This document shows, one piece after another, positions 10,079 through 21,748 of a stretch of 64,000 bases of DNA (positions within the stretch are counted from its first letter, which is position 1; each line of letters begins with the position of its first letter). The position numbers and the translations under genes were made by a program. The stretch is from Triticum aestivum (taxonomy: Eukaryota > Streptophyta > Magnoliopsida > Poales > Poaceae): NCBI RefSeq assembly GCF_018294505.1, contig NC_057814.1, positions 293,376,604 through 293,440,603 on the forward strand. Reading direction: 5' to 3'. The notes beneath the pieces are model-generated. The model was not told where the DNA came from, made no database searches, and saw nothing but the letters and a program-made list of their open reading frames with translations.

Positions 10079-10438
10079 TCATTGGTAGAACTTGCGAAGA
10101 TGCTCAATATTCCATGAGTTCTGCACTTTAATGCCATCATCGGTCTTTAGACGGACTGCGCCAGGTCTGGTGACTCGTACTACCCGATAAGGACCTTCCC
10201 ACTTTGGTGTCAACTTGTTTGATCTCTTGGCGGCTTGAATGCGTCGAAGAACAAGGTCGCCTTCCTCAAAGCTTCGGGCATAAACTTTGCGGCTATGGTA
10301 GCGGCGCAAAGCTTGCTGGTAGCGTGCAGCTCGCACAGCCGCCCGAAGACGATCTTGCTCAAGGAGCGTTGCATCATCTTCTGCACCATAGACCCGTATG
10401 TGAGTTCTGTGGGGAGCAAAATAGGCCAGGCCAGACAA
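10079..10438 (-). pseudogene. Gypsy integrase C-terminal fragment
   Basis: The 119-codon frame ends a Gypsy polyprotein. It has a block with DRLRAAVRAARYQQALRRYH, then GDLVLRRIQAAK and LTPKWEGPYRVVRVTRPGAV, and ends near WNIEHLRKFYQ. These are the conserved C-terminal integrase features of plant Gypsy elements (GDLVLRR..., KLxPxWEGPxxV, WNxxxLRxYY/FYP). Upstream catalytic parts are absent: to the right the sequence turns into an unrelated repeat at about 10440. It is therefore a truncated copy, in the same orientation as the 1-8071 element but separated from it by that element's LTR and the B3 remnant. Confidence 0.7.
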
Positions 10439-10619
10439 AGGCCTGGTTAAAGCCCACGGGCTTAAGTCAAAACATAGGCGATTTGGCTCATGTAAGAACC
10501 TTTAATAGCTGCTTGCATGTAGCCAATTTATGGCCCGGGTCCACATAGTTAGGACCTCCATGAATTCAGCCCCAGCACGTGGGCCTTTGAACATGGTTCT
10601 AGACCATTGATACTTTTGG

Positions 10620-10990
10620 CTTGTGTGTGGTCTGTGGTGCCTCTGGATATCAGTTTTGGACTATACTGCCCTTCAGCCCATTTACAATTGTACAACCTCC
10701 CGGACCTTTTATGACCCGTGATGAATTCGACCCATTTACAGCCCGTGGTGTCTCTGGGCCATTTTCGGCCCGTGATGTATATCAGCTCATTTTCGGTCTG
10801 TTGTGCGTCTTAGCTGGTTTCAGCCCATGGTCTCTTTCGACCCACCTACACCCATTTGTATCTGGGAGTGTAGGCCCATGATCCCTTTCAGCCCATTTAC
10901 AACCCAAAGTACCTTTCAGCGAGTTTGTGGCCCATGATGCATTTTGGCCCATTCACATTATGTGGCGCTTTCGGCCCGTTTGCACCACTT
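10620..10990. repeat. Degenerate minisatellite of about 30-35 bp units
   Basis: Roughly ten units are built from TTTCRGCCCATTTACA and GGCCCRTGATGYMTTTCGG-like words, for example TTTCAGCCCATTTACAACCC and TTTGGCCCATTCACATTATG. The units are diverged and spacing is irregular. There is no coding potential. The source element is not identified. Confidence 0.55.
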
Positions 10991-12225
10991 AGCTTGACGC
11001 TGGTTACGCTTTCCCCTGATTTTCCTCAATAAACAGAGTTGGTTAAGTCTTCCCCTAATTTTCCTCAATAAACCAAGCGCCCGTCTATCTGAAAGGTTGT
11101 ATGGTACAGTTTTACAGAATTTTCTACAACCGAAAAAAGGCATCGCAAATTTTGGTACAGCCGAAATAAGTCACTGAGTTCCCGCAAAAAAATCATTGAG
11201 GGGTGCGCACATAGTGAATTACATTCCAGCATTCATCTAAGTAGAAGAAAAAAACCTAATATGTACCACGCACCAAGTGAGCTTCATACCCAGCATTCAT
11301 CTTTACAGCCAACTACTGAAGTCACTTCAACATGATATTCTTTATGTAAACTGAGTCTGAGTAGGAAATTATCAATCTGAATGGGATAATATATGTGAAA
11401 TATACGCCTATATAACTATCCACATGAGCTTGTGATAAATTCAAAGCATTCCCATTAATACTATTTGGTGGTATTATTTTTGTAGCATGTCAAACAGGAA
11501 AATAGAGAAGAGGAAAACGCAGGATGCGCACAGTGCAAAAGTATAATACAAGAGACCATTATGATAAAAGATGTAGCAGCTGCTCACCGGTAAAAAACAG
11601 AGAGGCTGATAATAGGGCAACTATCCAGATTTACCACAGTAATAGAAATAGAGACACGGGATCATAATGTAGCAAAGAACAGAAACATCACTTTAGAGGA
11701 TAAATAAGGGTGATTGTAGAGATGGAAGTCTTGGATAATTCAGTTCAGACAGGAGCAATGGTTCTCTGAAAACACAGTACAGATAAGCCGGAATTGGCAA
11801 ACACAAAGTCTTATCACGTAACCCGGTGATAGTTGTCGCAGGCAGACGACATAAGTAAAACATCCAAAAAGGGTGGTCACAATCATAACATGTCCATTTA
11901 TTTAATAGCTCCCAAAGTAGATGAGCCAATCTTTGCTCAAGGAGATGAAGTTTCTTTTTTGAAGAAGAGGTCTTGATTGTGTCAGTTGCAGAATTGTAAA
12001 TCATGAAGATAGGTGTTAATATATATGTACGTTGAAAAATAGAATCTTGAACAGGGAGTTTAGTATAATGTGGCTATTTACCTTTTTGCCTTTTTCTTGT
12101 TTGTGCTACTGGAAGCATTATTGACAAGTGCAATTTGGATCTTCCGGTGTCTGTTGGCTGGCTGGCAGTGGCGTTTTTTGCCCATAAATTTTTGAGATAT
12201 GTTGGTGCAGTGAAGAAATAAAGTA
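10991..12225. other. AT-rich sequence without a recognisable gene
   Basis: A short direct repeat (TTTCCCCTRATTTTCCTCAA, at about 11010 and 11051) is visible. Short frames on both strands show no known motif. It directly precedes the mariner-type terminal inverted repeat. Confidence 0.4.
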
Positions 12226-12470
12226 CTCCCTCCGTTCCGAAATGTAAGTCGCTGGGGAATATGTTCCGACCAGGTGAAAATGGGCAAATGGACCTTTATG
12301 CCCCCAGTTCAAACTTTGAATCAGCCCGTCTTCTTCCTCGGCGTCTTCCACCTCCGCCTCCATCCCCGCCTTCCACCTCCGCCTCCTCCCCCGCCCTCCA
12401 CCTCCACCCCTGCCCAGGCGCTCCTCCTCTCCCACGCCCAGGGGCCCCTCCTGGCCCGCGCGTGCCCAGG

Positions 12471-12575
12471 TGGTGCTCTGCTGCCGCCCGCTGGTGGAGG
12501 CGAGCTGGTGCTCTGCTGCCGGCCCCTGGTGGTGGCGAGCTGGTGCTCTGCTGCCGCCCACTGTTGGAGGCGAGC
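12471..12575. repeat. 35-bp tandem repeat, three units
   Basis: TGGTGCTCTGCTGCC recurs at 12471, 12506 and 12541, an exact period of 35 bp. The intervening GCCC-GGTGG-GGCGAGC text is slightly diverged. It lies in the GC-rich left arm of the mariner-type element. The frames across it (Pro/Ala/Leu-rich) are low complexity and are not treated as genes. Confidence 0.75.
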
Positions 12576-12883
12576 TGCCGCCTGCACGCGCCCAGGTGCT
12601 GTTCCTCCCCACGCACAGGTGCTGCTGCCGCTGAAGTCCTCGCCGCTGGACAGGAGCTGCTCCAGCCGGAGTTCTCAATTTTGCTCGCCTAGGTTCATCT
12701 CCTCGCCCAGTACTCGCTCTGCATCTGAGTAAACAATTTGATGATCATAAACTTGTTGTAATCATTTGTCTTGAATAATTGCATGCAGTACAATCTTGGA
12801 GTAATACTGAAATTTAACACTGAAACTGAACAGTGATATTGAACAGTGAAAGATGAACACTGAGTAGAACATGTACTATCAAT

Positions 12884-13009
12884 ACAGGTTTGGACCGGTA
12901 CTGTCAATAGAAAAGATGAACAAGTACTGTCAATTTAGAACAGGTTTGGACCGGTACTGTCAATAGAAAAGATGAACAAGTACTGTCAATTTAGAACAGG
13001 TTTGGACTT
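12884..13009. repeat. 56-bp tandem duplication
   Basis: The unit beginning ACAGGTTTGGACCGGTACTG starts at 12884 and again at 12940, virtually identical. A partial third copy starts at 12996. It contains the recurring word GTACTGTCAAT. It is non-coding. Confidence 0.8.
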
Positions 13010-13859
13010 AGTTTCATCAGTACTCCAAATCAGTAGGAGTATGAATTAACGGGCAGAAATAATTGCTACTCTCATTTAAGGTAAAATTGAGTAGGAATAG
13101 GAGTAGGAATATCAGGAGCATGAATATCAGGAAGGAGTAGATCATGGCCTTTGAAAATTTTACCCCAGCCTTACTTTGAACTCGATCTCATTTCTGTACT
13201 TCATTATTCCCATAAGAGGGTCACTTTCACCTGTAACTTGACATGATCAAGTAAACTGTGCACATGTCTATTTTTATTTGAATCTTCAGAATGTCCAAAC
13301 TTTTAAACACTATGGTATGACTGAACAATCTAAACTGTTTGACATAATTTGATGTAAATAAAATACTCCAGCCATTCTTAGTATGCAAATCTGCAGTTAG
13401 TGCTTCAAAAAAACACTATGGGAAATGACTTGAATGGAGAAATGTTGAGATACCAACCTGCTAGCTGAAAAGTGCAGCATGCCGGCATGAGAATGACTGA
13501 TACCCTCACACATCTTTTTTCATTAGCCCTTCTTTAAAACAATCTGATGGAAAAAAACATTCAAGGTCACAAACCATATTATTGTAGGGCTCATATTTAC
13601 TGTAGAAGAGAGAAGAGAGAGAAGAGAAAAGAAGAGATCAAGAATATGGAGGGCACAAGAGGAGTATACTACAGTAGCTCTCCTCTTGTTGCAAGTCCTA
13701 CACTAAAGTACTAAAACTACTGCTTGCAAGTCCTAACATAACAGCAGCAATCATCATCAGTGCTCCAAGTATCCAAGATGGAGTAATTAACAGAAAATGC
13801 AAGATAACCTAACAGAGCAAGATGGAGTAATCAAAGAAAATTAATTGAAAATTGCTTAG

Positions 13860-14278
13860 TGTTGTGTGCAAGTGCAAGTACTCAAAATTTGTTTGAGTAG
13901 CAAATCTTGGAGTACCAGAGGACTCCAAGTTAAATGTACTCAAAGCAAATTAAGCAAATGTACTGCCATTAGTTTTCATTCCATTCTGAAAACTACTCCA
14001 GTTCACAAATTAAGCAAATCTTGGAGTATTGAAGTACTCCAAGTTAAATGTACTCCAAGCAAATTAAGCAAATGTACTCCAAGAAAATTAAGCAACTGAA
14101 CTGGAGTAGAAATAAATTCTGAATATGTTCCAGTCACAAAAGAACTTGGCAAGTTGTTTATATTCCATTCTGAATATGTTCCAGTCAGAAAAGAACTTGG
14201 CAATTTGTTTTTATTCCATTATGAATATATGTTCCTGACACAAGAGTTGGCAATTGAAGTGCATTGAATTTCTGCAAA
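13860..14278. repeat. TACTCCAA-type degenerate repeats flanking the LINE
   Basis: Words such as TACTCCAAGTTAAATGTACT and CAAATTAAGCAAAT recur several times. Similar TACTCCAAATTCAG words continue right of the LINE (about 21040-21200). That supports both flanks being one element split by the LINE. Confidence 0.5.
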
Positions 14279-17035
14279 ATGAGTCCGCCGCCCCCCACGC
14301 TCCTGCGACGCGCCACCCCGGCGCTCGCAGCCACCCAAAGCGCCGCCGACGTGAACCCTCCGGCTGCACCGCGCTCTCCTCCAACGCCGTCCTTCCCGCC
14401 TGGATTCGCTCAGGCCAAGTACGGGCAGGACGAGCTGGTGCTTGCCCTCTTCCCGCAGCTGGCACAGAGGAGGCCAGATCTGGCTCCGCCGCTCCTTGGC
14501 CCTGCTGCGTCCGTCTCTCCCGCCGTCCCGGATTCGCAGCCGGTTGCGGATCCTGCTGCGCTGGATTTGGGGAAGCGCAGAGTCAGGTTCGCCTTCAATG
14601 CGACCCTGCTGGAGGCCACTCCGCCCGAGCCCTTTCATGGCGCTCACCGGCCCTGCATCAAATCAGCGGCAAATCGCTCCTTCAATGGGCTTCCCGCATC
14701 GAGCCCTGCGCTGCATGCGCCGGTCGCGGCCTCCGCGCCAAGCATTGAAGAGGCGGGCCGCAGTGATGAGGGCTGGCAGCTGGTGCGCCCGCCGTTCTGG
14801 TGGAGGAGAAGCCCTGCGTCCAACCACCAGCATCCAAGAAGAAGGCCACCTGCTCCCTTTTACTCCCCAGGCGCTGGCTTCGTCAAGTTGAAACACAGAG
14901 TATGCCATCGATGCTTAGACAAAGGGCATTGTAAGGCCAGCTGCCGCAACTCGCTCAGGTGTCTCCGCTGTCGGCGGTGTGGGCACCGGGCACGCTCCTG
15001 CTTCAGTCCTCGCTCTGTCTCCACATCAAGCTGCTCCGGATACAGCTCTGCGTCAAGCTCGCCTATGACCAGCCCAAGCTCCTCCGGCTACAGCCCTGCA
15101 CCAACCTCCCCAAACTACTCTGCATCAAGCTCCAGCTACACTTCCACAAGCCAAGACAGGATGCCGCGCATCGGAGATCCTTCTCTTCGCCCGGAGGAGC
15201 ACCACGCCGTGGTCATCTCCACCCCGGACATGGTCGCGCAGGCCGCTGGTCTGGCCAGCCTCGCGGCGTTCGTCTGGCTCGGCGGCAACCGTCCGCGGGT
15301 CCGCGCTGAGGAGATGAGGAGTGCCATCGCAGCTCACTTCCACATTGACCGCAACTGCTTCAGAGTGGTGCCGCATTACCCATAAGACTTCCTGGTCAGG
15401 TTCGACTACCCCCATCACCGGGACCTGGTCACCGCGCTCCTAGGGAGGTTCTCCAGTGACGGCCTCGACATCCATGCGGCCAAGTGGAGGCTCAATGCCC
15501 ATGCCGACGTCGTTGACGCCTTCCATCACGTCCACCTCTGCGTCGAGAATGTCCCCCTCAACTCCTGGAATGACGCCGTCGCTCAACAGGTCTTCGGTCC
15601 CAACACCTTCCTCCACTACTTCGACATCGCCACTGTCCAGCGAGAGGACGCCTCTGCGCTCAGTCTTTGGGCGTGGTCGGCCAACCCTTCGGCCATCCCC
15701 AAGGTGGTCCATCTCACCGTGGGAGCGAGCCAGCCTGGTGGAGTCCTCGTCGGCCCGTCGGGGGCTACTGGGCGTCAAGGCCTTCGCCGCCGCGTCCTGG
15801 TGCATCTTGATAGGCACGAGGACTTCACCCCCGACGCCAACGGCAATGTCCCCCGGCGGCCACACTACTCCAACAAGTTTGACTGGCGATATGGTAGGGT
15901 CGACGGAGAAAGGAGCCCTCGTGACCGCCATGAGCCAGATCGCTGCCGTCGTGATGATAGAGACCGCCATGATGATGACGACGACCGCCGTGGGCGCCGT
16001 CACGGCCAGGAGGGCAGGAGAGCCTCTTGGCGCGAGCGCATCTTCCGTAGCCGCTCCAGGGCTCCTGACAGGCGCCATGACGACGATCGCAACGACTTCA
16101 GGCGCGATGACAGCCGTGACTCGCGTCGTGACGACCGTGGCGACGGCAGAAGGCGTGGAGCGGAGCTCGAGCTGCCTGACGCTCGTCGCATTGATGCTAC
16201 AAGGGTGCAGCGCCTGCCTGATGGCTCTGTCATCCCGGCCTCTGGGAGGCGTCCTCGTCACCGCTCGGCTGACAGCGCTTCTGGAGGCAGCCAACTGGGC
16301 CATCGCTTTGGCAGCCGTGGCCGCTCACTTCCTCCTTCGCCGCGCACCACTTCCTCGGACGTCATTGAGATCAACACTACCTCGTCCTTTTCGTCCTGGC
16401 TGCGCAAGGCGACGCCCTGCTTTGGGGCACAAGTGCAGCCCTCTTCGACTCTTCAAGATCATGCAGAAACAAGTCAGCCTGAGGAACGCACACACCCTGA
16501 AGAGCAGATTCCAGCAACGCCTGTTCACATGCCTCGTCTTGTGCAGATGGCCTCCTCTCAGTCTGCTGCTGATCTGGGAGGAGGGGCTACTGACGAGCCA
16601 CCCTTGTGCTCCCCTGGCACGCCTCTGTTTGTGCCGGTGCAGCCGGCTATCCTGCCTGATCCGGGCTCTCCACCACCCAGACCGCCAAGCAAGAGGAGGA
16701 AGACCTTGGCTGGGGTCATTGGTTTTGACCTGAGCCGACGGAGCCCACGCATCCGGGACAAGAACAGGGCAATGCCTATTGCCCAGTTGGCGGAAAAGCT
16801 CCTCTGTCAGAGGATGGGCATAGTTGGCGAAGGGGAGGCGATCACAGAGGAGGCTATTGGTCGTTTTGTGGCAATGTTCAAGGGTCAGCTGCCTGACTTG
16901 GCTGTTGCAGGGCTTCGAGCTTTGTTCAAGATGGACTGTGACCTTGCAACGGCGGTGGAAGATGCTCTGTTGCTGCATGGAGGCGAGGGCGCGGTGGAGA
17001 TGACACCTGCGGCTGCCGAGTCTGGGCTGGAGTAG
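14279..17035 (+). pseudogene. LINE ORF1 (gag-like RNA-binding protein), one premature stop
   Basis: The frame starts with ATG 14279 (MSPPPPTLL...) and is open to 17035 apart from a single TAA at 15383-15385. The N-terminal 200 residues are Pro/Ala-rich. Two adjacent zinc knuckles follow (CHRCLDKGHCKASC and CLRCRRCGHRARSC, about residues 212-245), then a Ser-rich linker and an RNA-binding-like region continuing past the stop (DFLVRF, then AKWRLNAHADVV). A very basic/acidic Arg-Asp tract lies at about 15900-16150, and the C-terminal end resembles other grass LINE ORF1 proteins. The product would coat LINE RNA. The stop truncates it to about 368 residues. Confidence 0.75.
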
Positions 17036-17217
17036 ACTGGAGCTCCACGTTATGATTAGTTGATGTAGCTAGTTTCCTATGTTAGTGAAAATCATCTATG
17101 TCCTAGGCCTGTTTGTAGCTGCTGTTGCTGGCTACCACCCCAATGTGCCCTGGCAAGGCTGTTTATGTAATGTGCTGAATGATGCTATGCACCTCCTGAT
17201 GTTATCTAGTTTGCTCA

Positions 17218-20200
17218 ATGACTAGTCTAAATTTAAGTGTGCTTAATTGGAATGTACGTGGCCTGAACTGCCCCAATAGAAGAACCACTGTGAATGCCAC
17301 CATGCAGCTTCAACATGTCACTTGGCTTGCCTCCAGGAATCAAAGCTTGAAGATGTGGATGCCTACACTGCTGCTTTTCTTGGCGGATATAGACTGAAAG
17401 GTTTTGCTCAGCGCCCTGCTGTTAACGCGGGGTGGAATCCTACTTCTCTGGAATGAAGACCATGTCCGCGTTGAAAGTGTCCAGTATGGCGACTACACCC
17501 TCTCGGCCACTGTCACTATCATCATCTCCAATATTTCTTTCAAGCTAACCTCCATCTACGGCCCAACTAGAAACAACCTAAAAGAGGCATTCTTCCAGGA
17601 AATGAAGGACCAAAAGCCAGCAAATAATGTGAGGTGGCTCGTCACCGGCGATTTTAACCAAATCTACAGGGCTAGAGATAAGAATCGTCCAAATGCTAAC
17701 CGTGGCCGAATTGTACGATTCCGCAACACCCTCAACTTCTGCGAGCTCAAGGAAATCCACATCCAGAATAGAAAATACACCTGGAGTAATGAGCAAAGCA
17801 ACCCGACAATGTCCAAACTAGATGGGTTCTTCTGTAATGAGGAATGGGATATCACTTTCGATAAACACATCCTTCACGCCCTGTCATCCTCACTTTCGGA
17901 TCACTGCCCTCTACTCCTCGCCAATGAAGATGGGCCTCGGCGGCCGCGGACTTTCAGATTTGAAAATTTTTGGACCAACATGCCAGGCTTTCAGCAGGTC
18001 GTCCAGGAGGCGTGGAATGAGACGTCCGCACACAATGAGCCATACCAAAGACTGTTCCACAAGCTAAAGAAGACAAGTCAGAAGCTTCGCTCCTGGAGCA
18101 AAAGCCTTTTCTCTAATGCCAAAGTCCAGCTACATATGGCTCTGGAGGTCATCCTAAGACTTGATGAGGCCCAGGACCTTCGAGCTCTTAGTCCAGCGGA
18201 GTTGGATCTTCGGAAGCGACTCAAGAAAAAAGTAGTGGGCCTTGCGGTGATGGAACGTGCGCGGAAAAGGCAGACCTCGAGGATCACCAACATAAAAGAG
18301 GGAGACGCGAATACCCGCTATTTTCACCTTAGAGTCAATGGCCGGAGGAGGAAAAACCTTATTCACCGCCTAAAGCATGGCCAAGGTTGGGTGACAGATC
18401 ATGATCACAAGAAATCTATCGTTCACACCCACTTCAATGCGATTTTGAAAAAGGGCGTTCCACGCTCCAAGACCATTAACTGGGCACCCATCCCACCCAC
18501 TGGCATTGACCTTACCACGCTTGGTGATCCCATTTCGGAAGAGGAAGTCAGAGCTGCTGTCTTTTCTCTTCCTCCTGACAAAGCGCCAGGCCCGGACGGA
18601 TTCACCGGAAAATTCTTCAAGAGTTGCTGGAATATTATTAAGGATGATATCATGCTAGTGATCAGCAGCTTCTCCAACCTAAATGCCGGAAATCTGCACT
18701 GGCTCAATTCGGCGAATATCGCCCTCATTCCCAAGAAGGATGGTGCCGAGGACATCTCTGACTTCAGACCAATTAGCCTGATTCACGTCGTGGCCAAGCT
18801 CATTGCCAAAATTCTGGCCACTAGACTGGCCCCTCATATGAATGCCATTGTCTCCACTGCGCAAAGCGCCTTCATAAAAAAAAGAAGCATCCATGACAAC
18901 TTTATGTATGTTCGGAATCTGTCCAGAAAATTTCACCGCTCAAAGAAACCTATGCTTCTATTCAAATTAGACATCAAGAAGGCTTTCGACTCGGTTAGAT
19001 GGGACTACTTGCTGGAGGTGCTAAATCATCATGGCTTCCCTACCCGCTTTCGTGACTGGGTCTTGGCACTTCTTTCCTCCGCGTCCTCTAGAGTGTTGCT
19101 AAATGGTATTGCTGGTGACCCAATCAAGCACGGTCAGGGTCTCAGGCAGGGGGATCCGTTTTCACCGCTCCTCTTCGTGCTTGCCATAGACCCCCTACAT
19201 CATATTCTCAGCAAAGCCACAACCCAAGGAAAGCTACATCCCTTGCCCGAGAGACAACCGGGGAGAATTCGTGCCTCGCTCTATGCTGACGACGCTGCCA
19301 TTTTCTGTGCCCCCATTAAGGAGGATGTCCAATACCTTACCAACATACTTTCCTCCTTTGGTGAATCTACTGGCCTCTCCACAAACTGCACCAAAAGTTC
19401 TGTGGTACCCATCAGATGTGCCAATGTGGACCTAGATGATGTTCTCCAGTCTTTCCCGGCTTGCCGCGCCGCCTTCCCGATCCGCTATCTTGGGCTCCCC
19501 CTCGCGGTCAAAAGGTTAAAGAGGGTGCATCTCCAACCTTTGGAAGACAAGGCTGCGGGCAAATTGGCACCTTGGAGAGGAAGGCACGTTGCTATTGCGG
19601 GTCGTATGACCTTGGTGAAGGCAGTCCTTACGGCGGTGGCCATTTATCACATCACGCCGCTCGACATCCCGGTGGAGGTTCTAAAAGCGATTGACAAGTT
19701 GCGGCGTGCCTACCTCTGGGCAGGATCTGACATGGTTAGTGGCGGCAAGTGCAAGATTAATTGGGAGCATGTCTGCAAGCCAAAGGAGTATGGGGGCCTT
19801 GGCATTTTGCACCTTCGCAAGTTTGCTGCCGCCCTCCGGCTGAGGTGGCTATGGCTTGAGTGGAATGACCCACCTCGTGCGTGGTGTGGATTGGGGACGC
19901 CTTGCACGACTTCCGACCGCGACCTTTTCGCGGTCTTGACTGAGGTCAGGATCGGCGATGGACAGAAGGCTTCCTTCTGGGAATCTTCTTGGCTTCAGGG
20001 CGTTAGGCCCAAAGATATTGCGCCAAAGATTTTCGATATTTCACGCAAGAAAGGTGTTACGGTCGCCACGGCCTTAAGGGATGGGCACTGGATAGCACAA
20101 ATCAACATTGACGCTGGCCTCACTCTAGAACACCTTCAACAATTCTTGGCCCTTTGGGAGAAGCTAGCGACTGTGGCCATTCAGCCGGGTGTCCAGGACT

Positions 20201-20778
20201 CCATATTGTGGAAGTCAACCAATGATGGGCAATACTCTGCAAAGTCTGCTTATTTGGCGCAGTTTCATGACCTCCCGCTCTCAAGTTCGGCTACTGCGGT
20301 TTGGAAGGCGTGGGCTCCCCCCAAATGCAAATTTTTCGCGTGGCTCATTATCCACAACAGAGTTTGGACGGCTGATAGGCTTCAGAGGAGAGGATGGCCA
20401 AATTGTGACAAATGCCCACTCTGCAGTCAGGTGCAAGAATCTGCAGCACACCTGATCTTCAAGTGTCGTTTCTCTGTTCGGATTTGGAATACGGTCTTCT
20501 CATGGCTTGGGCTTGCTATCCCCACGGCTCCGTGGCTCCTGTTCGATTCGGTGAAATCTTGGTGGGATGCGGTTCTCTCTGATAATACACTCCCGACGAA
20601 GGCCCTATCTTCCCTGTTACTTCTTGTGGGATGGCAGATATGGAATGAAAGGAATGCTCGTGTCTTCAGGAGCAAAGCGGCGCCGGTGGCGATTGTCATG
20701 CAAGGCATCAAAGAGGAAGTTTCGATTTGGGCCAATGCAGGTGCTAAGCATTTGCGTAATGTAATGCCGCGAGAGTAA
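17218..20778 (+). pseudogene. LINE ORF2: AP endonuclease, reverse transcriptase, zf-RVT
   Basis: The frame opens at ATG 17218 with the endonuclease start LNWNVRGLN. It shifts near 17310 (CLQESK block in another frame), returns near 17430 (GGILLLW) and is then open for over 1,100 codons. Endonuclease motifs VTGDFNQI and SDHCPLLL are present. RT blocks FRPISL, FKLDIKKAFDSV, GLRQGDPFSPLLF and the catalytic LYADDAAIF (about 19281) follow. The C-terminal CPLCSQVQESAAHLIFKC (about 20420) is the zf-RVT signature. The enzyme would nick target DNA and copy LINE RNA in place. The two frameshifts fall within the first 220 nt and destroy only the endonuclease start. Confidence 0.85.
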
Positions 20779-20874
20779 TTGTTTTGCTTTTCCGCTGCTT
20801 GGCGATGTCTGTTCTCAAACCTCTCCTTATTAAATGAAAATGGCAAATCTTTTGCCTTGTTTCAAAAAAAAAAA

Positions 20875-21423
20875 CTTAAGAACCATCATCACTTGGTACA
20901 CACACCAGTTCAGATTACACATGATAATTAATTAGGCGCGGTAACTAATTAACCCCAGCAGCTACCTTAGTTAGGCGCAGTAAAAACTCCTACTGCTACT
21001 GCATCTTTACCAACCAAATTCAGTGACAGAGCTACTCCATTTTACTCGAATTCAGTATGCAAAATTAACAGTAATCCATACAGCTGCTTCATACTCCAAA
21101 TTGCTACTCCAAATTCAGTATACAAAATTGCTACTCCAAATTCAGTTTGCAAATTAACAGTAACAGTACTTCAATGGAGTACAGTTGCTACTCCAAATTA
21201 ACAGTGGGTCCTTGCTAAGCATATTGTTCTCAAATTAACAGTAGAACTCAAATTAGCAGCAGCATTCGTAGGTGACAACACAAAACAGCAGCAACATTCA
21301 TACGAGTAGAAAATGAACACGTACTGGTTCAGATTGAAAGAGCTTAGCTAGCGCAGCTCAAATTGAAAGAGCAGCAGCTCGAAGCAGAGCTCGGCAGCGA
21401 TAGAGAGTGTAGCTAGCGCCCAT
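20875..21423. other. Right arm of the mariner-type element, AT-rich part
   Basis: Contains repeated TACTCCAAATTCAG and AAATTAACAGTA words and no ORF of interest. It joins the sacsin-like fragment at its right edge. Confidence 0.45.
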
Positions 21424-21748
21424 CTTGCTGCCGGTCTTCCAGGCCTGGGAGGACTTCTTGCGGCCGCCGATGCGGGGGATGCTGGCGAACTCTTCGTCGG
21501 TGAAGGCGGCGTCGTTGCTGGCGTACACTGTGCAAGCGCGGGGGCGAGCAGCGAGCGGGACCCATGGGCGCGGCGGTCGAGGCAGAGGCGGACGCACGAG
21601 GCCCCGGCATCGTCGGCGTTCTGGATGAGCTCCCGGCGTCCCGCAGCGCGGTGGTGCCCTCCGGGTAGTTGGCCAGCACCTCGCAGATGCGCCGCACCAG
21701 GTCCACCCACAGCCCGAAGTCCTCCAGCAGCATCCCGCCCGGATCCAT
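21424..21748 (-). pseudogene. Sacsin N-terminal (Hsp90-like ATPase) gene fragment
   Basis: Read on the minus strand from ATG 21748, the frame gives MDPGGMLLEDFG, then VDLVRRI and EVLANYPEGTTALR. After a frameshift it gives ELIQNADDAGAS-VRLCLDRR, and after a second shift NDAAFTDEEFASIPRIGG and QAWKTG. The order matches the first coding region of plant sacsin-like proteins, including the ATP-binding ELIQNADDAGA signature of Hsp90-type ATPases. The first shift is explained by 8 extra bases (GACGCCGG) after the ALR codons. The second lies where a W-Q-G-rich stretch is missing. After QAWKTG the similarity stops, before the GRFGVGFNS block. It is a truncated, disabled fragment inside the mariner-type element, 390 bp from its right TIR. 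Confidence 0.7.

Larger units (their letters stand above)
14279..20874 (+). mobile_element. L1-type LINE, nearly full length
   Basis: Two consecutive ORFs (gag-like ORF1, and ORF2 with endonuclease, RT and zinc-binding tail) are followed by a short 3' UTR and a poly(A) tract (about 20863-20874). This is the layout of plant L1-clade LINEs. A target-site duplication could not be identified and the 5' boundary may lie somewhat left of 14279. It carries one nonsense mutation in ORF1 and two frameshifts near the start of ORF2, so the copy is fairly young but defective. Confidence 0.85.

Noticed and set aside
12118..12732. Overlapping GC-rich frames of 86-186 codons
   Set aside because: Low-complexity Pro/Leu/Gly/Arg sequence created by a 35-bp repeat and GC bias. 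The longest frames occur on both strands at once.
15440..16978. Long minus-strand and +1 frames across LINE ORF1
   Set aside because: Shadows of the ORF1 frame in GC-rich sequence. Zinc knuckles and basic tracts are only in the frame reported.
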